Source of the DNA: Roseiarcus sp963820095
GTDB taxonomy: Bacteria; Pseudomonadota; Alphaproteobacteria; Rhizobiales; Beijerinckiaceae
Assembly: GCA_963820095.1 (NCBI GenBank)
Contig: CAWFZA010000016.1
Coordinates: 14,211-78,210 of the forward strand
DNA length: 64,000 nucleotides
Reading direction: 5' to 3'
Shown here: positions 45,122 to 55,138 of the stretch, piece by piece
Layout of the letters: each line of letters starts with the position of its first letter
How positions within the stretch are numbered: the first letter of the stretch is position 1
Made by a program: the position numbers and the translations under genes
Notes under the pieces: model-generated
What the model saw: the letters and a program-made list of their open reading frames with translations, nothing else
Told to the model about the DNA's origin: nothing
Databases searched by the model: none

Positions 45122-45436
45122 GGCGGGCCTCAGCCATCGGGATGCCGGGCGCGGCGCTCGGCGACAGGCCTGCGGGACTTAGAGGAGGCGGACGACCGAA
45201 GCAACCGGCGGCCTCCCGCGAAGGGGACGGCGCGAGGGCCATCCTGAACTTGACCCTAATGCGCGAACTGTTAAAACCTCGCGTATAGTCCTATTGGAGG
45301 CTGAGCGAGTTGTTTTCGCTGCCCGCAGGGACAATTATATCTCAACAGCGTCGGGGCGAAACAAACGGGACGGTCACCGAGCGCCGAGCGTGAAACGCGG
45401 GGTTCGGCGCCTTTTTGATGATGGAGTTCGACCGTG
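45122..45436. other. Leader region of the acyl-reductase cassette
   Basis: A 315-base gap. It contains an intrinsic terminator only 21 bases before the first cassette gene (listed separately) and AT-rich patches near 45270-45345 (GTTAAAACC, CAATTATATC). The divergent phosphomannomutase promoter must also be here. The segment 45270-45416 could be a small RNA or an attenuated leader. Confidence 0.45.
45381..45416 (+). terminator. Intrinsic terminator just before the cassette
   Basis: GCGCCGA (45381-45387) pairs with TCGGCGC (45404-45410), with an inner GCG/CGC stem, followed by CTTTTT. It is upstream, not downstream, of a gene on the same strand, so it either attenuates the cassette or ends a short RNA. 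Confidence 0.7.
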
Positions 45437-45955
45437 ATGCTATCCGACCTACGCTCCACCGGCGTCCTGGCGGTCGTACGCCGTGAGCTTCGACCGTTCT
45501 TCTCGGAATTGCGCCGCCAATACTTCGTTCGTGTCTGGGGAATGGAGATCGCCCCCGGATGCGCGATTTCGTATTCAGCCAAATTAGACAAAAGCTACCC
45601 GCGCGGCATCCATATCGGCGAAGGAACGGCGATCAACTTCGGCGCCGTCGTCATGACCCACGACACGCCCCGCGGCGTTCACGCGGATACTTGGATCGGC
45701 AAACAATGCAACATCGGCGCGAACAGCATCATCATGGCGGGGATCCGGGTTGGCGACAATTGCGTGGTCGCGGCGGCGAGCGTTGTGATGAAGGACGTGC
45801 CGTCGAATTGCCTGGTCGCCGGCAATCCGGCGCGGATCATGGAAAAGGGCATCAAGACCGGTCCCAGGGGGATTATCGACCGCACGGTCCGGCCGGACTT
45901 CGGCGCAGCCTCGCCCGTGGCCGACGAACCGGCGCCCGAAAAAGCGGCTTCGTGA
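45437..45955 (+). CDS. Hexapeptide-repeat acyltransferase (serine O-acetyltransferase/WbbJ-like)
   Basis: A 172-residue left-handed beta-helix protein. After a helical N-terminus (SDLRSTGVLAVVRRELRPFF) the hexapeptide repeats run through PGCAISYSAKLDKSYPRGIH, IGEGTAINFGAVVMTHD, WIGKQCNIGANSIIMAGI and VGDNCVVAAASVVMKDVP, ending VAGNPARIM. The histidine in THD is the usual catalytic base. It probably acetylates a sugar or small molecule. It opens a five-gene same-strand cassette. Confidence 0.9.
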   Translation: MLSDLRSTGVLAVVRRELRPFFSELRRQYFVRVWGMEIAPGCAISYSAKLDKSYPRGIHIGEGTAINFGAVVMTHDTPRGVHADTWIGKQCNIGANSIIMAGIRVGDNCVVAAASVVMKDVPSNCLVAGNPARIMEKGIKTGPRGIIDRTVRPDFGAASPVADEPAPEKAAS

Positions 45956-45990
45956 AGCCGACCGCCGGTTGACTTCATAAGCGTGAACCC

Positions 45991-46740
45991 ATGACCGTCA
46001 TTGACCTCAGCGGGCGCGTGGCCATCGTGACCGGCGCGTCGCGCGGCATCGGGCGAGCCGCGGCCGAAACTCTGCTCAAGGCCGGCGCGACCCTGGTGCT
46101 TAACGCCCGCGCGTCGAACGAAGCCTCGGCGAGCTTCGCGGAACTGGAGAAAGCCTATCCCGAGCGCGTGAGCGCGGTGTACGGCTCCGTCGCGGACAGC
46201 CCGACCGCGACCGCCCTCATCCAGAGCGCGATGAAGCACAAGCGCCTCGACATCCTGGTCAACAACGCCGGCATCCTCCGCGACAAGCTCATCGGCATGA
46301 TTTCGGATGCCGAGATCAACGAGCTGTTTGACGTCAACATCATCGGATTGATCAAGATCACCCAGCTCGCCGCGCGGCTGATGTCGCGACGCAAGAGCGG
46401 ATCGATCATCAACATCTCGTCAATCGTCGGGAGAAGAGGGAACAGCGGCCAGACTGTCTATTCCGCGACGAAGGCGGCCGTCATTGGCGCGACGTTTTCC
46501 GCCGCCAAGGAACTCGCGCCGATGAACATTCGCGTCAACGCGGTCGCCCCGGGCCTCATCCAAACCTCGATGATCGAGGCGATCCCCGATGACAAACGCA
46601 AGAGCCTCGAGTCGCAGATCGCGATGGGTCGGGTCGGCGCCTCGCAGGATGTCGCCAATACAATCTTGTTTCTCGCCTCGGACCTCTCGTCCTATGTGAC
46701 CGGGCAGATCATCGGGGTTGATGGCGGCCTCGTTGTCTGA
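45991..46740 (+). CDS. FabG-like short-chain dehydrogenase/reductase
   Basis: A 249-residue classical SDR: cofactor motif VTGASRGIGRAAAE, NNAG in LVNNAGILRDK, catalytic Ser in INISSIVG, and YSATK as the Tyr-x3-Lys pair; the end ITGQ-type YVTGQIIGVDGG is FabG-like. It likely reduces a 3-oxoacyl thioester or a related ketone with NADPH. Within the cassette it could act before or after the acyl reductase. Confidence 0.92.
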   Translation: MTVIDLSGRVAIVTGASRGIGRAAAETLLKAGATLVLNARASNEASASFAELEKAYPERVSAVYGSVADSPTATALIQSAMKHKRLDILVNNAGILRDKLIGMISDAEINELFDVNIIGLIKITQLAARLMSRRKSGSIINISSIVGRRGNSGQTVYSATKAAVIGATFSAAKELAPMNIRVNAVAPGLIQTSMIEAIPDDKRKSLESQIAMGRVGASQDVANTILFLASDLSSYVTGQIIGVDGGLVV

Positions 46741-46788
46741 GGCGGGTGTGAGACAGCGCCAACGGGTCAATAGCGGTCAGCAACCGGG

Positions 46789-48262
46789 ATGAAAGATCTA
46801 GACCTCTCCTGCGGCGGGCTTCTGCCGCTGATCCCGCCCCTCGAGGCGTCGCCGTCGGTGTATGACGACCGTAGCGACAGCTGGCTGACGCGGGAAGAGC
46901 TGCGGGCGGCGAGCCTCGATCTCGCCGAGAGCATCGCGTCCGCGGAAAAGCGGCTGATTTTTCTGCTCTGCGGCGTCAATTCCGAAACGATCGTCGGTCT
47001 TCTTGCCGCAGCGGCGGCAGGCCATGCGACCGCGCTCGTCGATCCCTCGCTTCCCGAACATCTGATGACGGGTCTCATTCAGTCCTATCAGCCCGACATC
47101 ATTCTGGGGGCTCCCGGTGTCGCTGAGAAACTGCCCCACGTCATGAGCGGCAAGACAACCCTTGGCTCGGCGCAGACTCGCGCGGGCGCTATCGAATGGA
47201 TCGCAAGGGACAGCGGATCGTCGGTTCCGCCCATCGACCCTGCCTTGCAGCTGCTTCTGTCCACATCAGGGACGACCGGCAGCCAGAAATATGTTCGGCT
47301 GTCGCGTGAGGCCGTGGCTCGCCAACGCGCGTCAGATTTCGCAGGCGCTGGCGATCGACGAACAGAGCGTCGGCATCGCCCATTTGCCTGTGCATTATTC
47401 CTACGGGCTTTCCGTCGTAACTTCGCATCTGACGGCCGGAGGCCGGCTTTGTCTTATCAACGATTCGATCACTTCGCAGAGCTTCTGGTCGAAGATCCGA
47501 AAGGTCGGCGGCTCGCATTTCCCCGGCGTGCCCTTCCACTATGTCGCGCTCGCGCGGCTCGGCGCGGGCCTCGTCCCCGACTCCGTCAAGGTGTTCACCC
47601 AAGCCGGCGGAGCGCTGGACCTTCGCGTTCAGACCAAGATTCATGAATGGGCGACGCAGCGCGGCGGCCAGTTCTTCGTCATGTACGGTCAGACCGAGGC
47701 GGCGCCGCGCATGGCGACCCTGCAACATGGGGATCACGCTCGCAAAGCGGGCTCGGTTGGCGTCGCGCTCGCCGGCGGCCGATTGTCGATCGTCGACGAG
47801 AACGGGGCCACGCTGCCAACCGACGCGATTGGGACGGTGGTCTATGAAGGCCCCAACGTCATGTTGGGCTACGCCATGTCCAGGGCCGACCTCGGCAAGG
47901 GCGACGAGATGAAGGGACGCCTCGAAACCGGCGACCTCGGACGGCTGGACGCGGAGGGCTTCCTCTACCTGACCGGCCGCGCCAAGCGTTTCGCCAAGAT
48001 CGCCGGATATCGCCTGGGGCTGGACGAGATCGAAAAGGAGCTGTTCGCCGTCTGCCCGGTCGCCTGCCTTGACCTCGGAGAGAAAATCGCGGTCGCGCAC
48101 GAGCAGGAGCAGGATGCCGCGCTCAAGACTCGCATCCGGGAGCTCGCCGACACATATAAGGTGCCCTCATCGAGCTTCGCCTTGCGCAAAGTCGTACAAA
48201 TCCCGCGCGCCGCGAGCGGCAAGATCGACTATGCGCGACTGAAGGACCTTGTGAGTGTTTGA
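46789..48262 (+). CDS. AMP-forming acyl-CoA/acyl-ACP ligase-like protein, frame break
   Basis: About 491 residues of the ANL adenylase superfamily. The phosphate loop is LLLSTSGTTGSQKYVRLS, the A5 motif is VMYGQTEAAPRM, the A7/A8 hinge is ETGDLGRLDAEGFLYLTGR plus AKRFAKIAGYRLGLDEIE, and the A10 lysine is in ASGKIDYARL. One inserted base near 47325 shifts the frame after VRLSREAV. The stop overlaps the start of the luxE-like gene. It would activate a carboxylic acid as acyl-AMP, feeding the two reductase genes. Confidence 0.9.
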
Positions 48263-49310
48263 GCGTCTCCTCATTGAGCCGCCTTATTCGCTGAGGCAGT
48301 CCGAAAAGGAGCCGCTTCTCATCGAAGGGCTCAACGAGCTCACGCGCTATCACTACGAGAAGAGCCCCGAATATAAGCGCATCCTCGATGCGGCCTGGGG
48401 CGGCCTCAAGACCTATGGCTCGAGCTCGGAGGTTCCCTATCTGCCGGTGAGCCTGTTCAAGGAAATGGAACTGAAGAGCACGGCGCTTCCCGCGATGGTC
48501 ATGCGCTCGAGCGGCACCACCGGGCAACGAACGAGCCGCATCATCATCGACAACGAGACGGCGCGACGTCAGTCGGAAGCTTTGGTGGCCTCGTTCCGCC
48601 CCATTCTCGGAGGCCGTCGTCTGCCCTTCCTCGCGATCGACACCAAGGATGTGATCAAGCCGACGGATCTCACGGCGCGCGGCGGCGGCGTGCTCGGCAT
48701 GATGAAGTTCGGGGCCAAGGCGGCCTTCGCGCTCGATGGGCAGCTCGATCTGGACAAGGAGCTGGTCGAGACCTTCGTCCGCGCGAATGGCAAAGAGCCG
48801 TTCCTCATTTTCGGCTTCACCTTCCTCGTCTGGGACAAGCTTTATCGCGCCTTCGACGACGGCGAGGTCGATCTTTCCAACGCGATCCTGATTCACTCGG
48901 GCGGTTGGAAGAAGCTCGAAGCGCAGAAGGTTTCCAATGCCGAGTTCCGGGCGGCGCTCAAGCGTCGGTTCAATCTGAGCAACATCTATAACTTCTACGG
49001 CTTCGTCGAGCAGATCGGCTCCGTGTTCATCGAGGGTCCGGACGGGCTGCTCTATCCGCCGAATTTCACCGACGTCATCGTCAGGCGAGCGCACAGCTGG
49101 GAGCCCGCGGCGGTTGGAGAAGAGGGCGTCATTCAGGTTGTTTCGCTGCTGCCCCGATCCTATCCAGGCCATAGCGTGCTGACGGAGGACATGGGGGTCG
49201 TGGAGACGATCGACGCAGGCGCCGGCGGCCGTTTCGGCAAAGCGATCCGTGTCGTCGGCCGCGCCCCGAAGACTGAGCTCCGCGGCTGCAGCGACGTGAT
49301 CGCGGCGTGA
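48255..49310 (+). CDS. LuxE-like acyl-protein synthetase
   Basis: A 351-residue protein of the LuxE/PaaK adenylase branch. The P-loop-like motif is VMRSSGTTGQRTSRI, and IYNFYGFVEQIGSVFIE is the family A5 region. A cysteine seven residues from the end, in LRGCSDVIAA, sits where the acyl-accepting cysteine of bioluminescence LuxE is known to be. LuxE activates fatty acid and passes it to LuxC. Start GTG 48255 overlaps the ligase stop by 8 bases. No luciferase genes are near. Confidence 0.88.
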   Translation: MFERLLIEPPYSLRQSEKEPLLIEGLNELTRYHYEKSPEYKRILDAAWGGLKTYGSSSEVPYLPVSLFKEMELKSTALPAMVMRSSGTTGQRTSRIIIDNETARRQSEALVASFRPILGGRRLPFLAIDTKDVIKPTDLTARGGGVLGMMKFGAKAAFALDGQLDLDKELVETFVRANGKEPFLIFGFTFLVWDKLYRAFDDGEVDLSNAILIHSGGWKKLEAQKVSNAEFRAALKRRFNLSNIYNFYGFVEQIGSVFIEGPDGLLYPPNFTDVIVRRAHSWEPAAVGEEGVIQVVSLLPRSYPGHSVLTEDMGVVETIDAGAGGRFGKAIRVVGRAPKTELRGCSDVIAA

Positions 49311-49332
49311 GCGACCTTGTGAGGGCAGATCC

Positions 49333-50559
49333 GTGACCGAGGCGCTCGCCTATAGCGCAGGCGCGCGTGACGCGGCGGTTGAAGAGACCGCGCTCTGGCG
49401 AAGCTCGACGCCGCTCGCCAACAGCTCGCGGCCCCGTTCGCGTCCGAGCGCGTGGATCTGGTCGCGACCGTGGCCGACGCGCTTCTCGGCGCGAACCGGT
49501 CAACCGCTTCCGGGCCGGCCGCGCATTTCGCCTTCTGGACCCGCCGCGCCGCGCTTATGAAGCTCGCCCAGAGCTTCGCGGCGCGCGTGCCGCAACATGC
49601 GATTGCGCGGCCGCGCGGCCTCGTCTTCCATCTGCCGCCGCAAAATGTCGAGACGGTTTTTCTTTACTCCTGGGCGCTCGCCTATTTGGCGGGCAACGCC
49701 AATATCGTGCGCCTGCCGCAGGGAATCAGCGCGCGCATGCGCGCGATCGTCGACCTCTTCCTCGAGAAGCTGGAGACAGCGGGCGACACGTCCCAATTGT
49801 TCGTTCACTATCCCTCGCAAGGCGACCTTGGCGCCAAGATCTCCGCCCGGAGCGACGCGCGCGTTGTCTGGGGCGGCGACGCCAAGGTCGCGCTTGTTCG
49901 CCCCCCTGCCCTTGCGCAATGGCGGAAAGTCGATCTGGTTCGGCGACCGGTTTTCGTTTTCGACGATCAGCGGCGCCGCGCTCGACAAGCTGGACGAGCC
50001 CGCCCTTCGAGCGCTGGCCAAGAAGCTGCACAATGACGTGTTCGTCTTCGACCAGATGGCCTGCTCGTCGCCGCACGCCCTCTATGTCGTCGGCGAAGCC
50101 GCGGCGCATGCGGCCGCCGTCCGGCGCCTCCTCGACGCGTCCGCGCTCGAGTGGACGATGGACGATCCCAAGGCCCATGTCGGACATGCGATCGGCAAGA
50201 TGACGGCCGCGTTCTACGCAGCCGGGACCGGGCGCGCTTCGTCGGTCAACTGGCAAAACACGCATCTGACGAGCATCGTGGCGAGCGCGCCGGAGCGTCA
50301 GGATCTGCGCGTGGGCGGAGGCTTCCTCAGCGTCGTCTTCATCCGCTCGCTCGCCGAAGTGCCGGGCTTCATCCGCGAGAGCGACCAGACGATCACCTAT
50401 TTCGGCTGGGACCGCGGCGAGATCGAAAAGGTCGCGGCCGCCCGCGTTGGGCCCGGCGTATCGCGCTGGGCGCCGATCGGAACGGCCCTCGACTTCGATT
50501 TCATCTGGGACGGCTACGACATCCCGTTCGAGCTGACCCGGCTTATTCGCGTCTCCTGA
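49333..50559 (+). CDS. LuxC-like acyl-CoA/acyl-protein reductase, two frame breaks
   Basis: About 409 residues. LuxC reduces acyl groups to aldehydes with NADPH. After MTEALAYSAGARDAAVEE a deleted base near 49395 and an inserted C in a C6 run near 49910 must be corrected to join LAKLDAARQQLAAPF, HLPPQNVETVFLYSWALAYL, NIVRLPQG and then SIWFGDRFSF. The nucleophile cysteine is in VFDQMACSSPHALYV. The end FIWDGYDIPFELTRLIRVS is typical of LuxC. Last gene of the cassette; a convergent protease gene ends 8 bases beyond. Confidence 0.88.
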
Positions 50560-50567
50560 GCGAGCCG

Positions 50568-51122
50568 CTACTGCCTCAGCACCAACGCCCCGTTTCGCTG
50601 CTCGACGCTGACCAGGCGCTTGAGAAAACTTTCCCCGAGCAGGTTCACTTCCCCGGCCTCGGGCGCGAGAATGAGCGCCTCGACGTCGTTCATATAAAGG
50701 CCGTCGAAGCTCACGCTTCTTAGGATCGTCGGAGAGGCGGTCGACTGCCCGTTCGCCGTCTGGATCATGAGCTTACGTCCGCTTGACGGGCTCAGCCCGA
50801 GACGCCTGGCGGTCGAAGCGGAGACGGAGACTATGGTTGCGCCCGTGTCCACGAGCATCCGCACCGGGCTCCCGTTGATCAAGACATCGGCCGCATATTG
50901 GCCGCGCTGGTCAGCCTCCAGCAACGCTTGCCGATAGCCGGGGGACTCGCGCTTGGGCGGCTCGGGCGGGGGCGCGTCGCCCGCGTTGCCAGGCGTCTCG
51001 ACTGCCGGCGCGGAAGCGGCGGCGACAGGCGCCGGCTCCGGCAGACGGTCCAGGAGGAAGGTCGAACCGACCAGCGCCGCTGCGACAGCCAGAATCACGA
51101 CGAAAATCACGCGCCCGAACAT
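50568..51122 (-). CDS. Retropepsin-like clan AA aspartic protease, membrane-anchored
   Basis: A 184-residue protein: an N-terminal membrane helix (VIFVVILAVAAALVGSTFLL), a proline-rich linker (about 28-60), and a retropepsin domain with the active-site MLVDTGATIVSVSASTARRLGL, followed by SVSFDGLYMNDVEALIL and NLLGESFLKRLVSV. This matches the single-domain aspartic proteases widespread in Alphaproteobacteria, facing the periplasm. GGAGG before ATG 51122 supports that start over 51242. Confidence 0.9.
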   Translation of the reverse strand: MFGRVIFVVILAVAAALVGSTFLLDRLPEPAPVAAASAPAVETPGNAGDAPPPEPPKRESPGYRQALLEADQRGQYAADVLINGSPVRMLVDTGATIVSVSASTARRLGLSPSSGRKLMIQTANGQSTASPTILRSVSFDGLYMNDVEALILAPEAGEVNLLGESFLKRLVSVEQRNGALVLRQ

Positions 51123-51507
51123 TGCGCCTCCGCCGGGCGCCCAGGGTGCAGGGGCGCCGGCCCGAAGCATCGCCGCGAGACGCAAAAATCCGATGAATCG
51201 ATTCGCGCGGATTGCGCTTGATTGCCCCGCCGCGGTAGCCAACCCTGTCCACGGATGTGCGTCCTTCCGAACGCCTGTTGAGGGCCGCCGCGGTCAGGGG
51301 CTGTCAGATCGAAATCGCAGCCGCCTTAAACTATACTGTTCGCCCACAAGGGCCCATGCGCCCAAAATCCAGCGCGGAACTAAACGGGGTCATAAGCCAC
51401 TGATCCAATTCGGGCGCGCCGGTAAAAATGCCGGTAGGGCCGGCGCGCCGGCGAGCGCGCTCGCCGCGACCGCGGCGCGCCTGCGCCAACGCGGAAGCGC
51501 TGAGCCC
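51123..51507. other. Non-coding gap with strong GC hairpins
   Basis: A 385-base gap. Near 51413-51480 lie GGCGCGCCGG / CCGGCGCGCC arms around the xylA terminator and a perfect 18-base palindrome CGGCGAGCGCGCTCGCCG. Bases 51300-51345 (CGCCTTAAACTATACTGTTCG) could hold the protease promoter. No ORF recognised. Confidence 0.45.
51424..51449 (-). terminator. xylA terminator
   Basis: On the minus strand GCCGG (51440-51444), loop, CCGGC (51430-51434) is followed by A and TTTTT (51428-51424). A larger 10-base inverted repeat encloses the same site. Confidence 0.6.
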
Positions 51508-52819
51508 TCACAGATAGCGGTTGAGCAGATTCTCGTAGAATTCCTGCCGGCCGGACTTCGGCTTCGGCTCGATCTGTCTCCTTGGCCACTCGCGCCGCGA
51601 TCGATTCGAGCGTCGCGCCTTTCGCCAGCATCGCCTGCGCCTCCGGCTTGTCCCAGCCGGCGTAGCGCTCCGTGCGGGCCGCGTCGAACTTGCCGTCCTC
51701 GATCATATTCGCGGCCGCGACCAGCGCCGCGGCGCAGACGTCGATCCCGCCGATATGGCCGAGCAAGAGGTCCGCCGGATCGATCGACTGGCGGCGCACC
51801 TTGGCGTCGAAATTCAGTCCGCCCGGCGATAAGCCCCCCGACTTCAGGATGAAATAGAAAGCCGGGACGAGCTCGGCCGCGTTGTTGGGGAACTGGTCGG
51901 TGTCCCAGCCGGACTGGTAGTCGTTGCGGTTGGCGTCGAGCGAGCCCAGCATGCCGAGCGCCACGGCGAGCCCGACCTCGTGCTCGAAGGAATGGTGCGC
52001 GAGCACCGCATGGCCGACCTCGATGTTGAGCTTGACCTCCCGCTCGAGCCCGAAGCGCTGCAGGAAGCCGAACACGGTCGCGACGTCGAAATCGTATTGA
52101 TGCTTGGTCGGCTCCTGAGGCTTGGGCTCGACCAGGATCACGCCCTTGAAGCCGATCTTATGCTTGTAGTCGACGACCATGGACAGGAAGCGCCCAAGCT
52201 GCTCCTGCTCGCGCTTGAGGTCCGTGTTGAGCAGCGTTTCGTAGCCCTCGCGGCCGCCCCACAGCACATAGTTGGCGCCGTCGAGCTTGTGCGTCGCGTC
52301 GAGCACGTTCTTCACCTGCGCAGCGGCGTAAGCGAACACGTCCGGGTCGGGATTGGTCGCGGCGCCTGCGAGGTAGCGGGGATGGCTGAACAGATTGGCC
52401 GTGCCCCACAGAAGCTTGGTCCCCGTCTTCTGCATCTTCTCGGCGAAGAGATCGGTCATCTCCGCGAGGTTGCGGCCGAACTCCTTCAAGCCCTCGCCCT
52501 CGGGAACGACGTCGCGGTCGTGGAAGGTGAAGAAGGGAAAGCCGAGGGTCGTGAACATCTCGAACGCGGCGTCGGCCTTGGCGCGCGCCCCCTTCATCGT
52601 CTCGCCGTCCCAGGGCCGCTCGAAGGTCGGCGCGCCGAACATGTCGGTGCCCATCCAGGCGAAGTTGTGCCAGTAGCAAACGGCGGGCCTGAGATGCTCG
52701 GCCATCGTCTTGCCCATCACGACGCGCGACGGATCATAGTGGCGGTAGGCATAGGGGTTGTCGCTCTTCAGCCCCTCAAAACGCACGGGGCCGATGTCGC
52801 CGAAAAAGCGCTTGCTCAT
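51508..52819 (-). CDS. xylA: Xylose isomerase, frame break near the end
   Basis: About 437 residues; converts D-xylose to D-xylulose. Catalytic and metal residues are in FFTFHDRDVVPEG, ILVEPKPQEPTKHQYD, NIEVGHAVLAHHSFEHE, SLDANRNDYQSGWDTDQFP and LNFDAKVRRQS. An inserted base near 51580 diverts the C-terminus; corrected, it reads SGRQEFYENLLNRYL to the stop at 51508-51510. ATG 52819 gives MSKRFFGDIGP. No xylB or transporter is near, so the gene is isolated from the usual xyl cluster. Confidence 0.95.
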
Positions 52820-52865
52820 GGGTCGTCTCCTCGACTGTCGATCGTTCAGGGTTTCCGAACGCTCA

Positions 52866-54107
52866 TCAATTCTGCGCCGTCTCGACTCCAAGCCACCGCG
52901 CGAGCGTCTTGCGTTCGTCGTCCGTCATCTGGCTGAAATTGTTCGGCGGCATCGCATGGCTCAGAACCGCTTGCTGGCGGATGGCGGGCGCAAAACGGGC
53001 GATATGCTCGGGCGTGTCGAGCAGCACGCCCTTCGGCGCTTCCCCGATCTCCTCCATCGGCTCAGGCGCATGGCACATCATGCAGCGCAGTTGCACGATG
53101 TCGACGACTTCCGGCGGCGCCTTGGGCTGATCGAGGCTCGCGGTCTCGGTCGGCAAGGACGCAAGCCCCATCAGCGAGCGCATCCCGGGCGAGGCGGTCG
53201 CGGCGACGCCAAAGGCGCAAAAGACGGCGACCGCGGCCGCCGCCCAGGCCCACCAGGGCGCGCGGTCGTGATCGAGATGCCAGACATTGTAGAAATAACG
53301 CACCATCGCGCCCGCGACGATGATGCAGGTCACGATGGCGGGAATCACGCGTGGATTGGAGAAGGTCGACGGCGTGTGATTCGACAGCATCAGGAACACC
53401 ACCGGCAGGGTGATGTAGTTGTTGTGGGTCGACCGTATCTTGGAGCTCTTGCCCCATTTGGGATCAGGCTTCTGGCCCGCCAGGAGCGCGGCGACGCTCT
53501 TGCGCTGGTTCGGCATGATGATGAAGAACACATTGGCGGTCATGATCGTCGCCATCAGCGCCCCGGTATGGATGAGCGCGCCGCGACCGGAAAAGACGAG
53601 GGTGAAAACCCAGCTCGTCGCCACGACATAGCCGAACCCCACCAGGGCGAGCAGCGGCTCATTGGCGGCGAGCGGCGAGCGGCAGAGGAAATCGTAGACG
53701 AGCCAGCCGAGCGCCAGCGCGACGATGCCGATCGCCGCCGCCTGCCATGGCTCGAGCGGCATGACCGCGGGATCGATGAGAAAAAGGGAAGACTGCCCGT
53801 AATAGACCCAGCAGAGCAGCGCGAAGCCGCTCATCCAGGTCCAGTAGGACTGCCACTTGTGCCAGACGAGATGCTCAGGCAGCGCGGCTGGCGCGAGCAG
53901 GTATTTGTTCATCTGATAGAAGCCGCCGCCGTGCACCTGCCAGGACGTTCCCGCGAGCGCGGGGTCGTCGCCGGCCTTCTTGCGCAAGGAAGCGTCGAGA
54001 TGCATGAAAAAGAACGATCCGCCGATCCAGGCGATCGCCGCCGTCACATGGAGCCAGCGCAAAAGCGCCGAGCCCCATTCCCAGCCGAAGGTTTCCCACG
54101 CCCCCAT
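52866..54107 (-). CDS. puuD: Membrane urate hydroxylase with C-terminal cytochrome c (PuuD)
   Basis: A 413-residue protein. The N-terminal part has about eight membrane helices, starting SALLRWLHVTAAIAWIGGSFFF, and includes QMNKYLLAPAALPEHLVWHKW and RSTHNNYITLPVVFLML with conserved histidines. The C-terminal domain has the haem motif CMMCHAPEP. This architecture defines the urate hydroxylase that oxidises urate to 5-hydroxyisourate and passes electrons to the respiratory chain. ATG 54107, after GGAGG, is preferred to 54149. No other purine genes are in the window. It lies 46 bases upstream of xylA and may be cotranscribed. Confidence 0.92.
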   Translation of the reverse strand: MGAWETFGWEWGSALLRWLHVTAAIAWIGGSFFFMHLDASLRKKAGDDPALAGTSWQVHGGGFYQMNKYLLAPAALPEHLVWHKWQSYWTWMSGFALLCWVYYGQSSLFLIDPAVMPLEPWQAAAIGIVALALGWLVYDFLCRSPLAANEPLLALVGFGYVVATSWVFTLVFSGRGALIHTGALMATIMTANVFFIIMPNQRKSVAALLAGQKPDPKWGKSSKIRSTHNNYITLPVVFLMLSNHTPSTFSNPRVIPAIVTCIIVAGAMVRYFYNVWHLDHDRAPWWAWAAAAVAVFCAFGVAATASPGMRSLMGLASLPTETASLDQPKAPPEVVDIVQLRCMMCHAPEPMEEIGEAPKGVLLDTPEHIARFAPAIRQQAVLSHAMPPNNFSQMTDDERKTLARWLGVETAQN

Positions 54108-54390
54108 CAACCCGCCTCCTCCGGGCAGGATCGCGCCCGGCCGGATCACGATAAAGGCCGCGACGGGGTTTGGGTAGGGAGTTGAGCGCGTCCGGGAGGC
54201 GGGAAGGGCCCGGTTGCTAACCGGCCATTAACATTATCGGAGTCTTAAATCGCAACGAGAAATTCAGGTTTTTCCGGCGTCTGACAAAAGCCCAAGTTTC
54301 GGCCGATTTACGGCGCAGGACCCCGCCCGCTTCCGTCTCGCCGCCAGTGGCCGCCCGGATAAGCCTGCCAACAAAAGGTCGCCTGTTCCG

Positions 54391-55124
54391 ATGAATCCAG
54401 CCGACGTAGCCGCAGCAGCCGCAGCGACGCCACCGGAAACGAGCATCCTCGCAGATGTTCTGGTCGGCTCACATCGTCGTCAAGGCGGTGATGCTCGGCC
54501 TCTTCCTCGCTTCGCTCTGGTGCTGGACGATTATCTTCGACAAAACCCGCCTTTTCCGCAAATTCAAGAATGAGATGGAGAGTTTCGAGCAGATCTTCTG
54601 GTCGGGCCAATCGCTCGAGGAACTCTATACAACGCTCTCGAACCAACCGAACAACACTGCGCGCGGCCGCGCTGTTCGTCGCCGCGATGCGGGAGTGGAA
54701 GCGCTCCTTCCAGCAGGCGGCCGGCTCGTTTCGCGGCCTTCACGCCCGCATCGACAAGGTTCTCGACGTCTCGATCGCGCGCGAAGTCGAGCGGCTCGAA
54801 TCGAACCTGCTCGTGTTGGCGACGGTCGCCTCGGCCGGACCCTTCATCGGGCTGTTCGGCACGGTGTTCGGCATCATGAATTCGTTTCAGTCGATCGCCG
54901 CCTCGAAGAACACTTCGCTCGCGGTCGTGGCGCCCGGCATCGCGGAAGCCCTGCTTGCGACGGCGATTGGCCTCTTCGCGGCCATCCCGGCGTTGATCGC
55001 CTATAACAAGCTTCAGGGTGACGTCGCCAAAGCGCAGGCCCGCCTGGAGAGCTTCGCCGACGAGTTCTCGTCCATCCTGTCCCGGCAGATCGACCATCAT
55101 CTGTCGGTCGAAAAAGTCTCCTGA
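54391..55124 (+). CDS. tolQ: Tol-Pal system proton channel subunit TolQ, two frame breaks
   Basis: About 244 residues of the MotA/TolQ/ExbB family. The N-terminus MNPADVAAAAAATPPETSIL is in one frame; removal of one G near 54453 gives FWSAHIVVKAVMLGLFLASL (TM1). A second insertion near 54670 precedes AALFVAAMREWKRSF. TM2 and TM3 are in LATVASAGPFIGLFGTVFGI and PGIAEALLATAIGLFAAIPA. With TolR it uses the proton gradient to energise TolA during division. First gene of the tol operon; no ybgC upstream. Confidence 0.95.
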
Positions 55125-55138
55125 TCGAGAGCGGCGCG

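Noticed and set aside
45437..50559. Bioluminescence operon
   Set aside because: luxC- and luxE-like genes are present but luxA, luxB, luxD and luxG are not; light production is not supported.
52758..54185. A 475-codon open frame on the plus strand
   Set aside because: It is antisense to puuD and the xylA start, with an arginine/glycine-rich composition typical of a GC-rich shadow frame; puuD has clear family motifs.
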